Shown here: one piece after another, positions 46,523-58,345 of the stretch
Layout: each line of letters starts with the position of its first letter
Numbering within the stretch: the first letter of the stretch is position 1
Assembly: GCF_900964775.1 (NCBI RefSeq)
Contig: NC_041830.1
Span: forward strand, 9,839,501 to 9,903,500
Source: Scleropages formosus
Lineage: Eukaryota > Chordata > Actinopteri > Osteoglossiformes > Osteoglossidae
Length of the DNA: 64,000 nt
Direction of reading: 5' to 3'
Made by a program: the position numbers and the translations under genes
Notes under the pieces: generated by a model
Databases searched by the model: none
Told to the model about the DNA's origin: nothing
The model's input: the letters and a program-made list of their open reading frames with translations, nothing else

Positions 46523-49500
46523 TCACACAGTGGTCATAACCTTGAGGGAACCTGTGCGAAAACGCAGGATCTTCTTCTTGAGCGCGTGGGAAGCTTTAAT
46601 CTTGACGAAGGCTTTTGGCTGAGCTGGCGCCCCGGGTGGCGCGGGAGGTGAGGCAGGAGCAAGCTGGGGTGGGAGCTGCTGGGGCCACACGAGACCACCG
46701 CTCTCATCAGAATCACTCGACAGGGATGTGGAACCTGGGGAGTCTGCCTCGCTCAGGCTCGACTCCGACTCTCCTGGGATGGGCTGTGCGTAGCCCTCAT
46801 CTGGCCGGCACAGAAGGGTGTGATCCAGGTATTCCGCTGGGTGATGGACGTGGGACGGGCCCAGGGAATAAGGGTAGGGCAAAGCCGGAGGCCGGGCCTT
46901 TCGCGATCGTCGGGGTGCCTGGTCCCCCGGGTGCTCCCCTTCGTCTTGGCTGAGCTCTAAGGTGGAGCGCCAACGCCGGTAACCGGTGCTCCCTGGCTGT
47001 GGCCGTTTGGCTTTGGCCTGGCTCCCCCGACCACTGTCCCTTTCCACAGTGTTGTACTTGCGCTCAGGGACGCCTCTCTGGCCCAGAAGGCTGTTTTCTG
47101 ACTGTGAGCGGCAGGCCCTTCGGCCAGGCTTCCTGGAGGCTGGACGGTCCTCGCTGAAGCGGCACTTCTTTGGTGTGGCTCGAGCCCTGGGCGGGGGTCG
47201 TTCTGGCGAGTAACCACTCCTGCTAGCCTTCGGGGCAGCTGAGGTCCTTTGCGTGGGAGCCCGAGTCGGGGTGCGGCAAGGCTGGGCGGGGATATACTGA
47301 GCGCTCACTAACTGGTCATATGAAGGCGGAGAGTCTGGAGCTGGATAGCTGGGGAAATGCTGAGGCGACTCGGGTTCGCTACTACTGGGATCCGGGGCCC
47401 CGCAGGGGTAGTCCAAAGAAGCTGATCGTGCACCAGAAAGGGTCATTGGTCTTTGGCGAGCATACAGAACAGGACGGTGGTTCTCTGGGGGCAAAGTCGT
47501 GCTGCCGTAGTGCTGCTCGTCAACGGTGTGGCAAGTCCAAGGTTGACCCTCCAGGCAAGGGGAAACATTGCGGACATCTGGAATAAAAGGCGTTTCCTTT
47601 CGACACAGGCTGCTCTGCCGGACAACGCCTCGAGAGTCAGGGCAGAGGCTGGTACGCGGTTTGCAGGGCCGCTGGGATAGAGCACGGCGCTGGATGAGCC
47701 CTAGGATGTAGGTCTCAATGCGACGTGCCTGCTTATAGTCCTCAGCTGTGGGTTCGCCCTCAGAATAGCTTGGGTCCCAGGGCCAGGACTCCTCCTCCCC
47801 AGGGCCTTCTGTGATGCCCTCCAGAGATGGGTAGGGAGCAGAGAAGGAGCGTGGCACCATGCTCCTGGGCCCTGAGTCCAGCAGTGCCTCCCGATTTGAC
47901 ACAAAAGCATCTCCTGCAAAGAGAGAACGCAGGCAGAAGTTGAGAACAGCATGAGCACACCTCCACACACCCTGCAGCCGGTGCCACACGCAAGGCTGCA
48001 AACAGTCCTTTGTTGTGCCAGCTGTTCATACCACTTATTTCTATTCTGTTTTATTTATCTCACATCCTTTACTAAATGTGAAATGTAGTATTTTAGACAG
48101 CTGGGTAATTTCTGGTGGAGCAATTCAGGGTAAGTTCCTGGATCAAGAGTACTACAGCAAGGAGTGGCATTCAATCCTCAGTTTTCTGACTCCAAAGGTG
48201 GCAACTCTAACCACTATGCCACCCGCAATCCCATCCTAGGGACCTCACACTACTTAGTATGGCCAGCTCTATGGAAGGTACCATTCATCATCCCTGTATT
48301 TGCATTTTGTATCAGTAATACATGCCTGTATTTATGTGTGCAAAATATTTTTTTTTTGTATATTGTGGACCAGGATTTATGTTACAGCTGAACTTGCACA
48401 AACCGCATTTCATCGTTCCTGTACACCAAATAAGTGCATAGCGAAATGACGACAAACAAAACCTGCAACTTGACCTTGTATGAATACTTTGTGCAATTTC
48501 CTTTGGGATCAATAATCTGATGGCGGTCAACTGACAGCAGCTGAAATAACGGATATAGGAGCACAGAACATACAATGAGATGGGAGTCAGGCTCAGCTGC
48601 AAAAACACACTCCGGCGGAGTGAAAGAAGCACTCTGTCTCAGATGAAAACATAAAACGCAACACACTTAACTCAGCTTAGGACGCGGCTGCAAAAACCAC
48701 GCGTTTCAAAGAGCCACGACGGTTCAAAGAGCCAAAGCGAGGAGAACAGGGATCCTGCCAGTCCAAGCGAAACACGGTGGTGCAGGAACATCTGCAGATG
48801 TCTCTCCACGGTGACAAGAACTCAATATGTGCTCAGAGGTGCTGAGATTGGGATGAAACTGGGGCCCAAGAGAGGCTGATCCAACTCTACACTGCCATCA
48901 GAGTCCATCTTCACATGTCTGTCTGGTTCAGGAATCGCCACACAGAGGAAGGCCAGACTACTTTATACTACTTCACTATTTACACATTCCTCTGAGCATA
49001 GAGGATCATTAGCTACGAGATGCTAGACATCCAAGACCTCCAAAATTTCAGGATGAAAAAGTGTGAGGGAGAGATCATTGCCGACCCTTCTCACATGGGC
49101 CATCACGTGTCCTGGGGCCATCCTCCCGAGAACCTGATTCCTTGTACGTGCAGAAGTACTTGGCCCTTAAAAACGTATTATGAAGTAGTGATGAACAGGG
49201 TGTGGGGCTCACCTACGGACTTGGGCCTCTCGCAGGGGTAGGTAGCTTGCGCCCGGCTGCAGCCGTGGGAAGGGAGTTCCGCAAACGCCTGGGAATCGGA
49301 AAGGCCCGCCGAAGACTGGCCCTCACTCAGCTCGTAAAACCCTGGAGGACGGAGGAACAGCGCGAGTGAGCCTTGTTGTCCACCGGCTCCATTTCCGTTG
49401 TCAAGCAGCTGCGGCGTCAATCGGACCATTACGGTTTCGCTTTTGGATCAACCTTCAAATGCGAATCCAAGTACAATAAGGCCTGAAGTGTTTATTATAG

Positions 49501-52500
49501 ATCATGTGTGGAAAATTATTACGTTGAACTCTTTCCTCTTGTTGGCATGTAAAACGTTTATAAAACTGATAAAATATTTTCCTTAAAGAAGCCATGACTG
49601 CTTTCACAGCTGATGGGTTCCAAGAGGTGGTTCTCCAAAGTTCGACCTGATGCCTCCTCAAGAATGATATGTGAATTAGGGATCCAGGATCCTTCACACT
49701 GGGCCAGTGGTGGGATCGGGAGGACCGGTGGTACCTGAACTCGGTCGGCTGTCCCCCACCTCCCCGGGGGAGTCCACGCTGGCGGCCTCTGCATCCACCC
49801 TCAGCTCTCCAACTTGCTGCTCCAGCGCTGCCATTAAACCCCATGGGTTGGACTGCAGACTGTTCTGTAACAAACACACACTTTTAGTTCAAAGCCGACG
49901 GGTTGGATTCCAAGGCGGTTCTGTAACAAACACTCAATTACACACATGAATACAAACACAAAAGGGGTCCAAAACTGAAAGTCTGTTCTTTCTCAGTTTC
50001 GTCCCTGGTGAAGTACAATGAGACCTCTGTCCTTCAGAGCTGCTGAGTCCTTCCCAGCATTCAAGAAGGGTCTCAAAACCAGTCTCTTTGAGACCCATTT
50101 CCTTCCGGATCTCCCGACAGCTACATAAATGAGTCCAACACCATCTGCTTTCATTATCTATGTATTTGCTATGTGAGTGTCACTTCGATAGGCAGTTACT
50201 TGAGAGATATGAACCAGCAATACGGTGAAATCAGACAAACAAGCTGCTCTTTAACATTCCTGGATCTGTATCTAACGCTCTCCGTCTGTCGTTGGTCCAC
50301 TTTTGTTGTCTTCTGCAAAGACTGACTTTAGCCAGTCATTAGTTTGTACATGCCTTTGGAGGAAAGTGTCTGGTGAATAAATAAAAATCAATTCAGGGTG
50401 AGTACCTCGATCAAGGGTACTGCAGCTAAGGGCTGGATTCAAATCCAACGTGGCATACTACAAAAATGAGCGCGACCCAGCTGATCTAAAAGCAATCCGG
50501 CATCAACACAGTCCTTCCTTGGGAAGGCATACAACCTCAAGCACCCTACAGAGACGCCAACGCCGTCTGCTCGGGGAAGTCCACCAACGACAGAACGTAA
50601 ATCCACATTAAGGACGCTATAAATACTCGACCCTCAACAGCAGGCCGCTTCATTTGTCGCATACCAGAACGTCAGCTGCTCGGCGAGCTTGTTGCGTAAT
50701 GTGAAAGACCATTTGTGAGCATCTGTAAGTGCGAAAGCACTCTCACGCTGCGGAGAATGTTCACTCCATTTTCGCTCCGAATTCTTGGGCCTGTTGTCAC
50801 ACGTGGACCCCTGAGCCAGCAGAGCGATGAGTCTTTCAGCACCAAACCGACCCTTAACCACAGTAAAGTGAAGGTTTTTGCAGGCAGCACAGTGGTTAGG
50901 GCCACCGTCTCTGGACTCCAAGGATCTCGGTTTGAATTCTGGCTTTTGCTGTAGTACCCTTAAGAGCAAGGTACTTACCCTGAATGGATACGGTAAAAAT
51001 TAGCCGGCGGTATAAATGGGTAAATCGGTGTAAGTAGCTTAGTGTACAAACCTAACAGTGTAAGACAATTTAGTGTCAGGGTAAAATAGCAAGTTATGGT
51101 ACATAAACACGATTGGAACTGAGCTTCATCACAACGTTCACCGTTGTCCCGATGGAGACGCGACTCCTTCCACGACTTACGAAGGGACTCTAAGGACCCT
51201 TTTCTTCAGCCCCTGGGTGTCAGTCATGCTGATGAAGTGCCGTGCCGTGGAAGCGAGACACACCCCTCTGGGGGCCTGTGATGGACGGCCTGTCAGCCAA
51301 GGGGCGTTGTGCCTTTCTGAGTCTAGACAGGGGTCACCCCCCATGCTCTGTTGGGTGGGGGTTGGGAGGCTGTTTCTGCCATCCTGCCAACACTGGGCCT
51401 CTCGGCTGTCACCGTTACACCCCTCAGCCAAAGGCGGGATGGACTCGGTACCGCTGCCCCCCCCCCAACACCGGCAGGCTCTGAGGACGGGATCCTTATG
51501 TTGGATCACCAAGCAGAACAGTTAAGCCACTGCGCAAATGCAGGAAAGGCACAGCCGAGCAGCCGGAGAGCCTCACAAAGCCCCGACTGGGCTCCCGCCG
51601 ACATCCAAGTGTGTTTCAAGTGACACAACAAGCCAACTGTTTACATTCCTCGCACAGTGAGACGTCCAGAACCTTCTAGAAAAACCACCCCGGGATGCAA
51701 GCAGTCAGCGCGGTCTGCGTGCCGAGCTCCACCAGCTCTCTGGAACCACATCAAATTATTTGGATGCCCTGCACATGTTGTTGGTTTCCCTCTCCTTTCT
51801 TAAGGTGCTAGATGGCTGAACACATTCAAATGGCAATTCAAATACCTGTCCTTACCATGATGTGCACTGATTTACCCATTTATACAGCAGGGTGATCATT
51901 ACTGTGTCGCTTCAGGGGAAGTACCTTGATCAAGGGCACAAGAGCAAGAGGAGAAGATGGGTTTGAACCCAAGTCCTTCAGTTTCAAAGCAATCTGCTGC
52001 CCCCCCCCCACCCCCAGTTTGTGGCGACACCAACCCTTAGCCACTCAGGCAGCTCCTTAACCACTACGCCACCCACTGACAAGGACAGCACGATCTATCA
52101 CCAGGAACAGCTGCTTACCGCAGAACTGTTATCGCTAAAGCTCCGGCCGACATGACTGCATGAAAGACAGGGGCCGTATCCATCGAGATCCTTCAGAGAC
52201 CAATCAAACCGGAACAAATCCGCCGGCAGATGCAAACCGACCCTCAGATACTCAGCGTCACAGTGTGTTACCCTAGCTACGCAAAATTACCACGCTGAAC
52301 AAATTAGAAGGCAGGCTCCACGCAGAGCCCGAGGAAGCTTGCATTGGAAGCAGTTACCCTCCGCGGTACTGTGCTTACCATGCTGGGATTACAGGCTGGA
52401 TTTCCATCTGACATGTGTGATATTAAAATTATATAATACGCTGAAATTAATGTGTATGTGTAATATTGCACAGACGACAGAATCCCAGATGATTAAATAA

Positions 52501-53798
52501 GAAACGCAAGCATAATATTCCGTGGAAGCTGCGTGCGGTGCCTGCTCTCCAACATTTTACCTGTTCTGAATGGGCCACTGATTTGTCATTTATGCTATTT
52601 TTGCATCTTTCTGACTCTGTCCAACATCAATGACAGTGTTAGATGTGAACATTAACCTACACACAATGATTTACCAGTTAAAAGTAAGTACCGTGATCAA
52701 GTATACTGCAGCGGTAATAGAGATTCCAACCGAGGATCTTCTGACCGCAAGGCAGCGGTTCTAACCACCGCACCACCTGCTGGCCACTGCTTTCACCTCA
52801 CTTCTGCTTGTAATTTTAGCCACCGGTGACCAACCCTGGTCATCACGAACACTCCTTGTACCTGAGAAGCGACTCCTCGGCACAGTCGCAGGGCGGAGAG
52901 TGAACTGCAGTGGCTATTGCTGTTACGCCGGCCATCCATGTGACTGTTGACATGGCAGTCGCCCATGGCAACCGCTGGGGTAACACGCAGTGATGAAGGC
53001 CGCTTGTCTCACTTTGGAAAGTCTACCTGCCCCATCAAGGACAGCGATGAGGGACACCTGCTGTGCACGAGTCAGCTGTGTTTTGTGGGTGGGGCTTGAG
53101 TATACAGGCCAACCAAAGGTTGTGACAGGTGGGCAGGGTTAGCAAGGGACCAACTACACAATGATAGAAAGGTAGGGCTTGGGAGGGGCTTATATGTGAG
53201 AGACAGCAGGCCAATCCATGCGATGGTGGACTAGGGGTGGACTCCCTACAGCCCTTCCCACAGCATCCTAGGGCACAACAATGGGAATAATGTTTCTTGC
53301 CCTTCAGTATCAATATTTATTATACTGCACATCCTGTCCATGATTTAATTTGTCAAGAACTTCAATCAACCAATCACAAGAGTAAGAACTTAACATGTTG
53401 GTAGGAGGTGAGGGCTGGTGTGTGAGCAGGCCTCACATCTACTGCGTATCGGTGGGTACAGAGGCTGGAGGTGACAGAGCAGCATGTTACACGCACACAG
53501 AGAAAAAAACGGCAGCGGATCAATGTTTCCTGATAACTGAGGCCCAGAACCTCAGCATGGCCGCGGAACAGAACCGGCGCAAATGCTTATCGCCACAGGC
53601 CGACGCAGTGGCCCATCGTCACTATGGCAACGCAGAGGTTTGGCTGCTGGTAAAGGGAGGTGGGGGGGGGGGGGGGGGTGTGTGTGTGTGTGTGTGCGCG
53701 CGATGGAGCACGAGTCGGACAGGACGCAGAGGACCACAGCGTCGCTCACAGTGTCGATTAGTGAGTCAGCTCGTTGTCCTGGCGCGTGGGCTTGCTCT

Positions 53799-53833
<35 letters not shown>

Positions 53834-54206
53834 ACACGGTGTTAAGTGCCGCGTGTGTTTCCAGGCAGAATTCCTGTGCAATTAAAGCTTTTGTTCTCAT
53901 AAATCATTAACACGCGTGTCCCGGCTCCCCGCTTCTCCGAGCGGTGTAATTATCGGTGCCGCCACTTGCAGGCCTCGTTCTCTCCCTTGCTAGCCATCGC
54001 CAGGCTCGTGTGCCAAGAAGTTGTGGGTAATTACAGCACTCTACCGCCTGCTCTTTGACAGCCCTGTCATTTCTGACCCACCGGCAAAATGGGGGGGGGG
54101 GGGGGGGGGGCACGCCCCTCCCCCACCCGCTCCGCACACACCTCCTTCCGCTGGCAGCATGTGCCCGATGCTCTGGTGTGTTTATACAACACTGGGAGGG
54201 TGCACG

Positions 54207-54241
<35 letters not shown>

Positions 54242-56155
54242 CATTTCTTTACTTTCTGGGGAAACCACATTTATTGTAATTTCAGTGAAAATAGAGAATT
54301 TCTACCTCCAATCATACAACATGGAAACACTTGAAAGTTGTTTATATTTTGCTCTTTTCTTTAAAAATCCGACTTTTCAGAGGCCTTTTTTTCATGGACA
54401 CATCCCTACAAGGTGTTTTCTTTTTTTTTTTTACAATGCGCTCTATCACACAAGCAGGCCTAGTGTTTAGAAAAAGAAAAAAAAAAAAAAAAAAAACCAC
54501 ACACACAGTTTGCTGGTGGTGGGTATGGAGGACGGGGGCACAGACTCGCAGCAAGCGGCTTCGGTGGTGCGGGGCACTGACACCTGGATTGACACAGTTG
54601 CTCATACAGACCGCAGGTCCAGGCGATGACTGGACCCGCCGCCCACACCACCACCCACAGGCTGCCTGGGGACACGCGGACAGCCGCCAATCAGTCGCCG
54701 TTACATAACTGATGTTGGATATGGGCATTTTGTGCAGGGAGCACGCATACTGGTGTTTGATACCTGGGAAGGAGAAACACAGACACGCACGCACACACAC
54801 ACACGCACGCACGCACGCTCAGTTACAGGGGTCCACGGGAGCGCTTTCCCAGCTGCCGTCTGCTGTCGGATGCCTGTCAACACCGCTGTGCTGGGAATAA
54901 CCCGCCAGGACCCTGGTATTTACCAACACCCCTGGGCTCATGACATCCCCCCAGTGAGAATCTGCTGGCGCGGTGCTCTACCACAAACACACACCTCCGT
55001 GTTGAGTGTGACGCTCGAGAAACGTGCGCTGCAGGGATGTGCTAAAGCGTCACTGCTTGCGAGGAGCAGCACGACTAAGAGGGTACTGACGCCTCCCCCG
55101 CCGGCTGGTCCCGCCGACCTGAATGGGACCCCTGTCTGGGGTAAAAGTGGTTAACGTTGCGGTCGAAACACCGGTCAACCCCTCCCCCAAGAAGCACATG
55201 CCTCCTTAAATGATTTGCCAGGCATTACTAAGGTTGTACACATGCATCGACACAGAAAACGTGCTGCGTTCCTCATCGTATCCCAGACTGTTCTGGAAAC
55301 ATGGAGGTCCGCTGGGGACCACCCCTAAAAAGTCCGTCCTGAAATCACAGGGCTTGAGGTTGTCTCCATGTTACGGCCCCCCGCGGCAATTCGGGCCCAC
55401 CCCTACCTGTCAGATTCTGTGTATTTACATGTTTGTATGTCCTCCAGTGGGTGATCTGCCATCCAGAACATCTCCTGATGGACACATAGGACCCTCTGTT
55501 TAGCTGGACGTGCCACTTGGTCTCTCCGATACCAGGTTCCGATCCGTTATGGGAATCCGGGTTCTGATCCATTGGCAGGGGAGCTCGCAGGGAGACGGTT
55601 TAATTTTTCATTTCTCCCCAAGGTTAAGGTGCCCCAACCCCCCCAAGTGGACGTAATTCAGGACTCTCTGGCCAAGGGATCCCAATTTAGGGTGACAGGA
55701 GCTCAACCCAAATGGGCTCTTCCCCCCTCCCCATCTACCACTGGGGCACCAGATAAGTGAACATTTAATGTTATTAAAAAGCAATTTTCTGGATCTTCTT
55801 AGAAAGGACTGTATATATAACACCCTACTGAGCAGTATAACCCTTTGCCTTTCAGTTTCATTATCTCCTTGTATACATTTCTATTTACTGAGAATATTGA
55901 TTATGTCTCTATACTGATGTGGCCCAGTTCTGTTGCCAAAAAAAGTGACTATTAAGCCATGATTAAAACTGTGTGTGGTTCAGTTAATCACCCCAATGAG
56001 TCATAAGGACAAAAAAAATAAATAAATCACTGTAGTTAATTCTACCTCTTATAAAGGATTTTAAAGGTTTTATGCAAAACCTACAACACTAGCATCGATC
56101 AGTGTGGGGCAAAGACAGTGCATGAACCTGTTCTCGGTTCTCTCTCCAAGAGACA

Positions 56156-56197
<42 letters not shown>

Positions 56198-57112
56198 GGA
56201 TCGATGTGAGACGATGCATGAGAGACTCGGTTCAGCTGATACCGGCCTCCACAAAACACCTTTTCATCCACATCACCCAAAGGATTTATATACAAATACT
56301 GAGTGTTGGGCTTTAGGGTTGGCTTTCTACTGGGGGCGGTCAGTACTACCATGAGTATTACCCAAAATTAATCACACTGAAAAATTGGGGGCGGGGACTG
56401 ATTATTGGGGGGACACGCCCCCCCCAACCTGTGATTCACAACCAGACTGGGTTTAAAGACAATTAAAAGTTAGTTTTTCCTTTTTAATGAAGGCGTGAAG
56501 ATCAGCCTCCTGGGGTCCCGTATGAAATATGTTATTTTTTTATTGGACTGTCTAACTGCAGAAACGGAGCAGGCAGTGAAGGCGAGAGCTCAATAAATAA
56601 GCAACCGAAAGCGCACAATAAGAAAGACACTAACTAATAACACTGAAAGTGTATTAGGACATAAGGACCCTCGCCGCGACACTTTCCGCCGTGCGTGAAA
56701 TGGGCACGAGCCGCCGCGCGTGCTCAGCTCACTGTCACCGGATTCGAACCGGCGGCCGGAGACGTCCGTTGGACACAAACAAAACGCACCAAGATCGATG
56801 TGCGCCGGCCGTTCAAAAAAAAAAGTTCCACCACCTCTTTAAACACGACATTCTTACCAGCTGTCGCCGGAGGGAGAGAGCGTCGGGCGCGCGCGGCGCG
56901 GGCTGGAGTGCGCAGCGCGCCGCCTGGGGGTCGGCCCGTGCCGCGTGCCCCGGAGTGCAGGGGGGGTCCCCGAGAGCGAGCGCGCCCAGGACCAGACTCT
57001 CCTGGCGCTGGCGCAGCAGCTCGAGCTCGCAGAGCCCCGCAAGACTGGCCTCGAGGCGCTCCTTGTGTCGGCTGCGCTCCGGCGCGCCCGGGAACGAGAA
57101 CGCGCGGTGCAT
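46523..57112 (-). CDS. dact3: Dapper homologue 3, Dishevelled-binding Wnt antagonist
   Basis: Dapper proteins bind Dishevelled in the cytoplasm and dampen Wnt/beta-catenin signalling. Coding exons on the minus strand are 57112-56858, 49864-49735, 49341-49213 and 47913-46523; phases agree and give 634 residues (human DACT3 is 629). The start MHRAFSFPGAPERSRHKERL matches the DACT3 N-terminus. Exon 2 holds ALEQQVGELRVD and DSRPSSG, exon 3 FYELSEGQSS and YPCERPKSVG, and exon 4 VPRSFSAPYPSLEG, the serine-rich ASRSQSENSLLG-like box and ESGGLVWPQQL. The protein ends HALKKKILRFRTGSLKVMTTV; the final MTTV is the PDZ-binding motif of the family. The open frame of exon 4 runs past its acceptor (TTTGCAG|GAGATG at 47914/47913) into intron, so the exon must begin at 47913. 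A 7-kb first intron may hold enhancers. SRSQSENSLLG and the N-terminus point to DACT3, not DACT1 or DACT2. Confidence 0.95.
48095..48225 (-). mobile_element. SINE (family B) in DACT3 intron 3
   Basis: GACAGCTGGGTAATTTCTGG, CAATTCAGGGTAAGTTCCTG, and head end CTAACCACTATGCCACCCGC. Confidence 0.75.
50010..50390 (+). mobile_element. L2-like LINE 3' end, copy 3
   Basis: One frame reads LSFRAAESFPAFKKGLKTSL then FETHFLPDLPTAT and a stop, the C-terminal signature of L2/CR1-type LINE proteins. The 3' UTR ends CCTTTGGAGGAAAGTGTCTG and (GAATAAATAAA), the same tail as the SINEs of families B and C. It lies in DACT3 intron 1. Confidence 0.75.
50391..50460 (-). mobile_element. SINE (family B) fragment
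   Basis: TCAGGGTGAGTACCTCGATC, AAGGGTACTGCAGCTAAGG and GGATTCAAATCC, directly abutting the LINE tail. Confidence 0.6.
50885..51090 (+). mobile_element. SINE (family B)
   Basis: GGCAGCACAGTGGTTAGGGC head, GTAGTACCCTTAAGAGCAAG, TATAAATGGGTAAATCGG, tail AAGACAATTTAGTGTCAGG. Confidence 0.82.
51860..52080 (-). mobile_element. SINE (family B), minus strand
   Basis: TTTACCCATTTATACAGCAG, GTACCTTGATCAAGGGCAC, GGTTTGAACCCAAGTCC, ending CCACTACGCCACCCACTG after a C-rich expansion. Confidence 0.8.
52660..52785 (-). mobile_element. SINE (family B), minus strand, shortened
   Basis: CACAATGATTTACCAGTTAA, CCGTGATCAAGTATACTGCA, ending CTAACCACCGCACCACCTGC. Confidence 0.75.
53662..53837. repeat. Poly(G) run, (GT)n and (CA)n cluster in DACT3 intron 1
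   Basis: G17 at 53662-53678 runs into (GT)n to about 53697; a (CA)n run follows at about 53801-53837. Confidence 0.9.
54056..54069. promoter_or_regulatory. TGACAG inverted pair in DACT3 intron 1
   Basis: TGACAGCCCTGTCA is two TGACAG motifs facing each other with a 2-bp gap; TGACAG is the core bound by TALE homeodomain factors (MEIS, TGIF). GGGTAATTACAGCACT lies 25 bp to the left and holds a homeodomain TAATTA core. Function is inference. Confidence 0.3.
54091..54239. repeat. Poly(G) run of 20 and (CA)n in DACT3 intron 1
   Basis: G20 at 54091-54110 and (CA)n at about 54209-54239. Confidence 0.92.
56157..56195. repeat. (CA)n microsatellite
   Basis: About 19 CA units, 0.7 kb from DACT3 exon 1. 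Confidence 0.95.
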
Positions 57113-57440
57113 CGCCTCCCCTCCCGCCGCCCTCGATTTAAACGGGAGAAAACGCGCAAAACCCCAGCGAGGGCGCTTAAACTCCAGCCCGCACGCGCTG
57201 CGGGGCCGCGCTCTCACTCCACTCTACTTCGGGCAGAAGTGCGCGCGGAGATCCTGGTGCGCTGCTAGGCGCGTGCCCGGGCGCGCGGTGGGGACACGGC
57301 GCGACGGCGGCGCAAGAGCAGCATCTTGTCCTCTGGAGCGGAGCCCCTTCCGCGAGCTGCTGTCCTGTCCTTCTCTCGCGCTCTCGCTCTATCGCTCTAT
57401 CAGCCGCTTATTACTGCACTCCCCTTCCATTGGCTCACTC
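56690..57440 (-). promoter_or_regulatory. dact3: CpG island covering DACT3 exon 1 and promoter
   Basis: The richest CpG content in the window, spanning the first coding exon (57112-56858) and about 300 bp upstream. No TATA box is evident close to the start codon. Large open frames on the plus strand here are by-products of high GC content. Confidence 0.7.
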
Positions 57441-57444
57441 ATCC

Positions 57445-58345
57445 TGACACGTCATGAATATGTATAAGGTGTAATGAATATGTATCACACACGGTGAACG
57501 TGCATCAAAGACGATTAACGTACGAAACATTAATGTATATCAGTCGTCGTTAACACTTATCAGATTCAGTTAATATGTATTGTAGATTGTAAATATATAT
57601 CCGACACAGTTCAGACGTGTGAGGCATGATTAATGCATCGCACATGGTAAATGTACATCAAATACAATTAACGTCTACATAAATAAAACATGGTTCGTGT
57701 ATATTTAATATTAGTTGTGGCTATGTGAGATGACGTTTAATATGTATCATACATGGCTAATGTGTGTCATATGACTAATTTAAAACGTGGTGACAGAATT
57801 TCAGTCATGGTAAATGTGCATCATCATGATAAAATACATTGTAGTTAGTATGTATCATGCATGATTAAAGGGCATCACACATGGTAAATATACATCCAAA
57901 AAATGGATATCTATAAATCATGGTTAAAGTAAATCTGTTGTGGTTATATCAGATATGTTTAATATGGATCACAGATGTGGTACAGCTGGAAGTGCAGTGG
58001 TTAGAGCTCCTGCCTTTGGACCCGAACGTTAGAGATTCGATTCCCACCTCCAGCTGTAGTACCCTTGAGCAAGGTACTTACCCTAAACTGCTGCAGTAAA
58101 ATTAAGGAGCAGTATAAATTGGTAAAAAAACTGTAAGTACCTTACCATTTTAAGTGACTTTTCAGAAAAGTATCAAGTAAATGAATAAATGTAAATGTGT
58201 ATCAGATGGAGTTAATGCAGTACGTATTAGGCGTGATTAACATGCATCACAAACAACATGCATCAAACATGACTAAGATGTCATTTACGGTAAATACAGT
58301 ATGTACCAAGTGTTATTAATACATAAATACCTGACATGTTGAATA
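57445..58345. repeat. Degenerate minisatellite of about 20-21 bp period upstream of DACT3
   Basis: Some forty decayed units resemble TAATATGTATCACACATGGT, for example TAATATGTATCATACATGGC, TAAATGTACATCAAATACAA and TAGTATGTATCATGCATGAT. Lengths mostly range from 17 to 25 bp. The array begins just beyond the CpG island and is split by a SINE at 57970-58195. Confidence 0.82.
57970..58195 (+). mobile_element. SINE (family B) inside the minisatellite
   Basis: GAAGTGCAGTGGTTAGAGCT head, GATTCGATTCCCACCTCC, GTAGTACCCTTGAGCAAGGT, tail ending ATGAATAAATGTAA. Minisatellite units resume directly after it. Confidence 0.87.

Noticed and set aside
47914-48001. Upstream extension of the DACT3 last exon to an earlier ATG
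   Set aside because: A clear acceptor at 47914-47916 joins in phase with KSVG of the previous exon; the extra residues are intron.
51177-51623. Overlapping ~100-residue frames on both strands
   Set aside because: GC-rich, overlapping in four frames, no domain; lies inside DACT3 intron 1.
56730-56800. tRNA gene near the DACT3 promoter
   Set aside because: A T-arm-like CCGGTTCGAATCCGG is present on the minus strand, but no matching acceptor stem or A box could be found; it is likely a tRNA-derived fragment.
56691-57467. 258-residue plus-strand frame opposite DACT3 exon 1
   Set aside because: Arg/Ala-rich shadow of a CpG island antisense to a well-supported exon.
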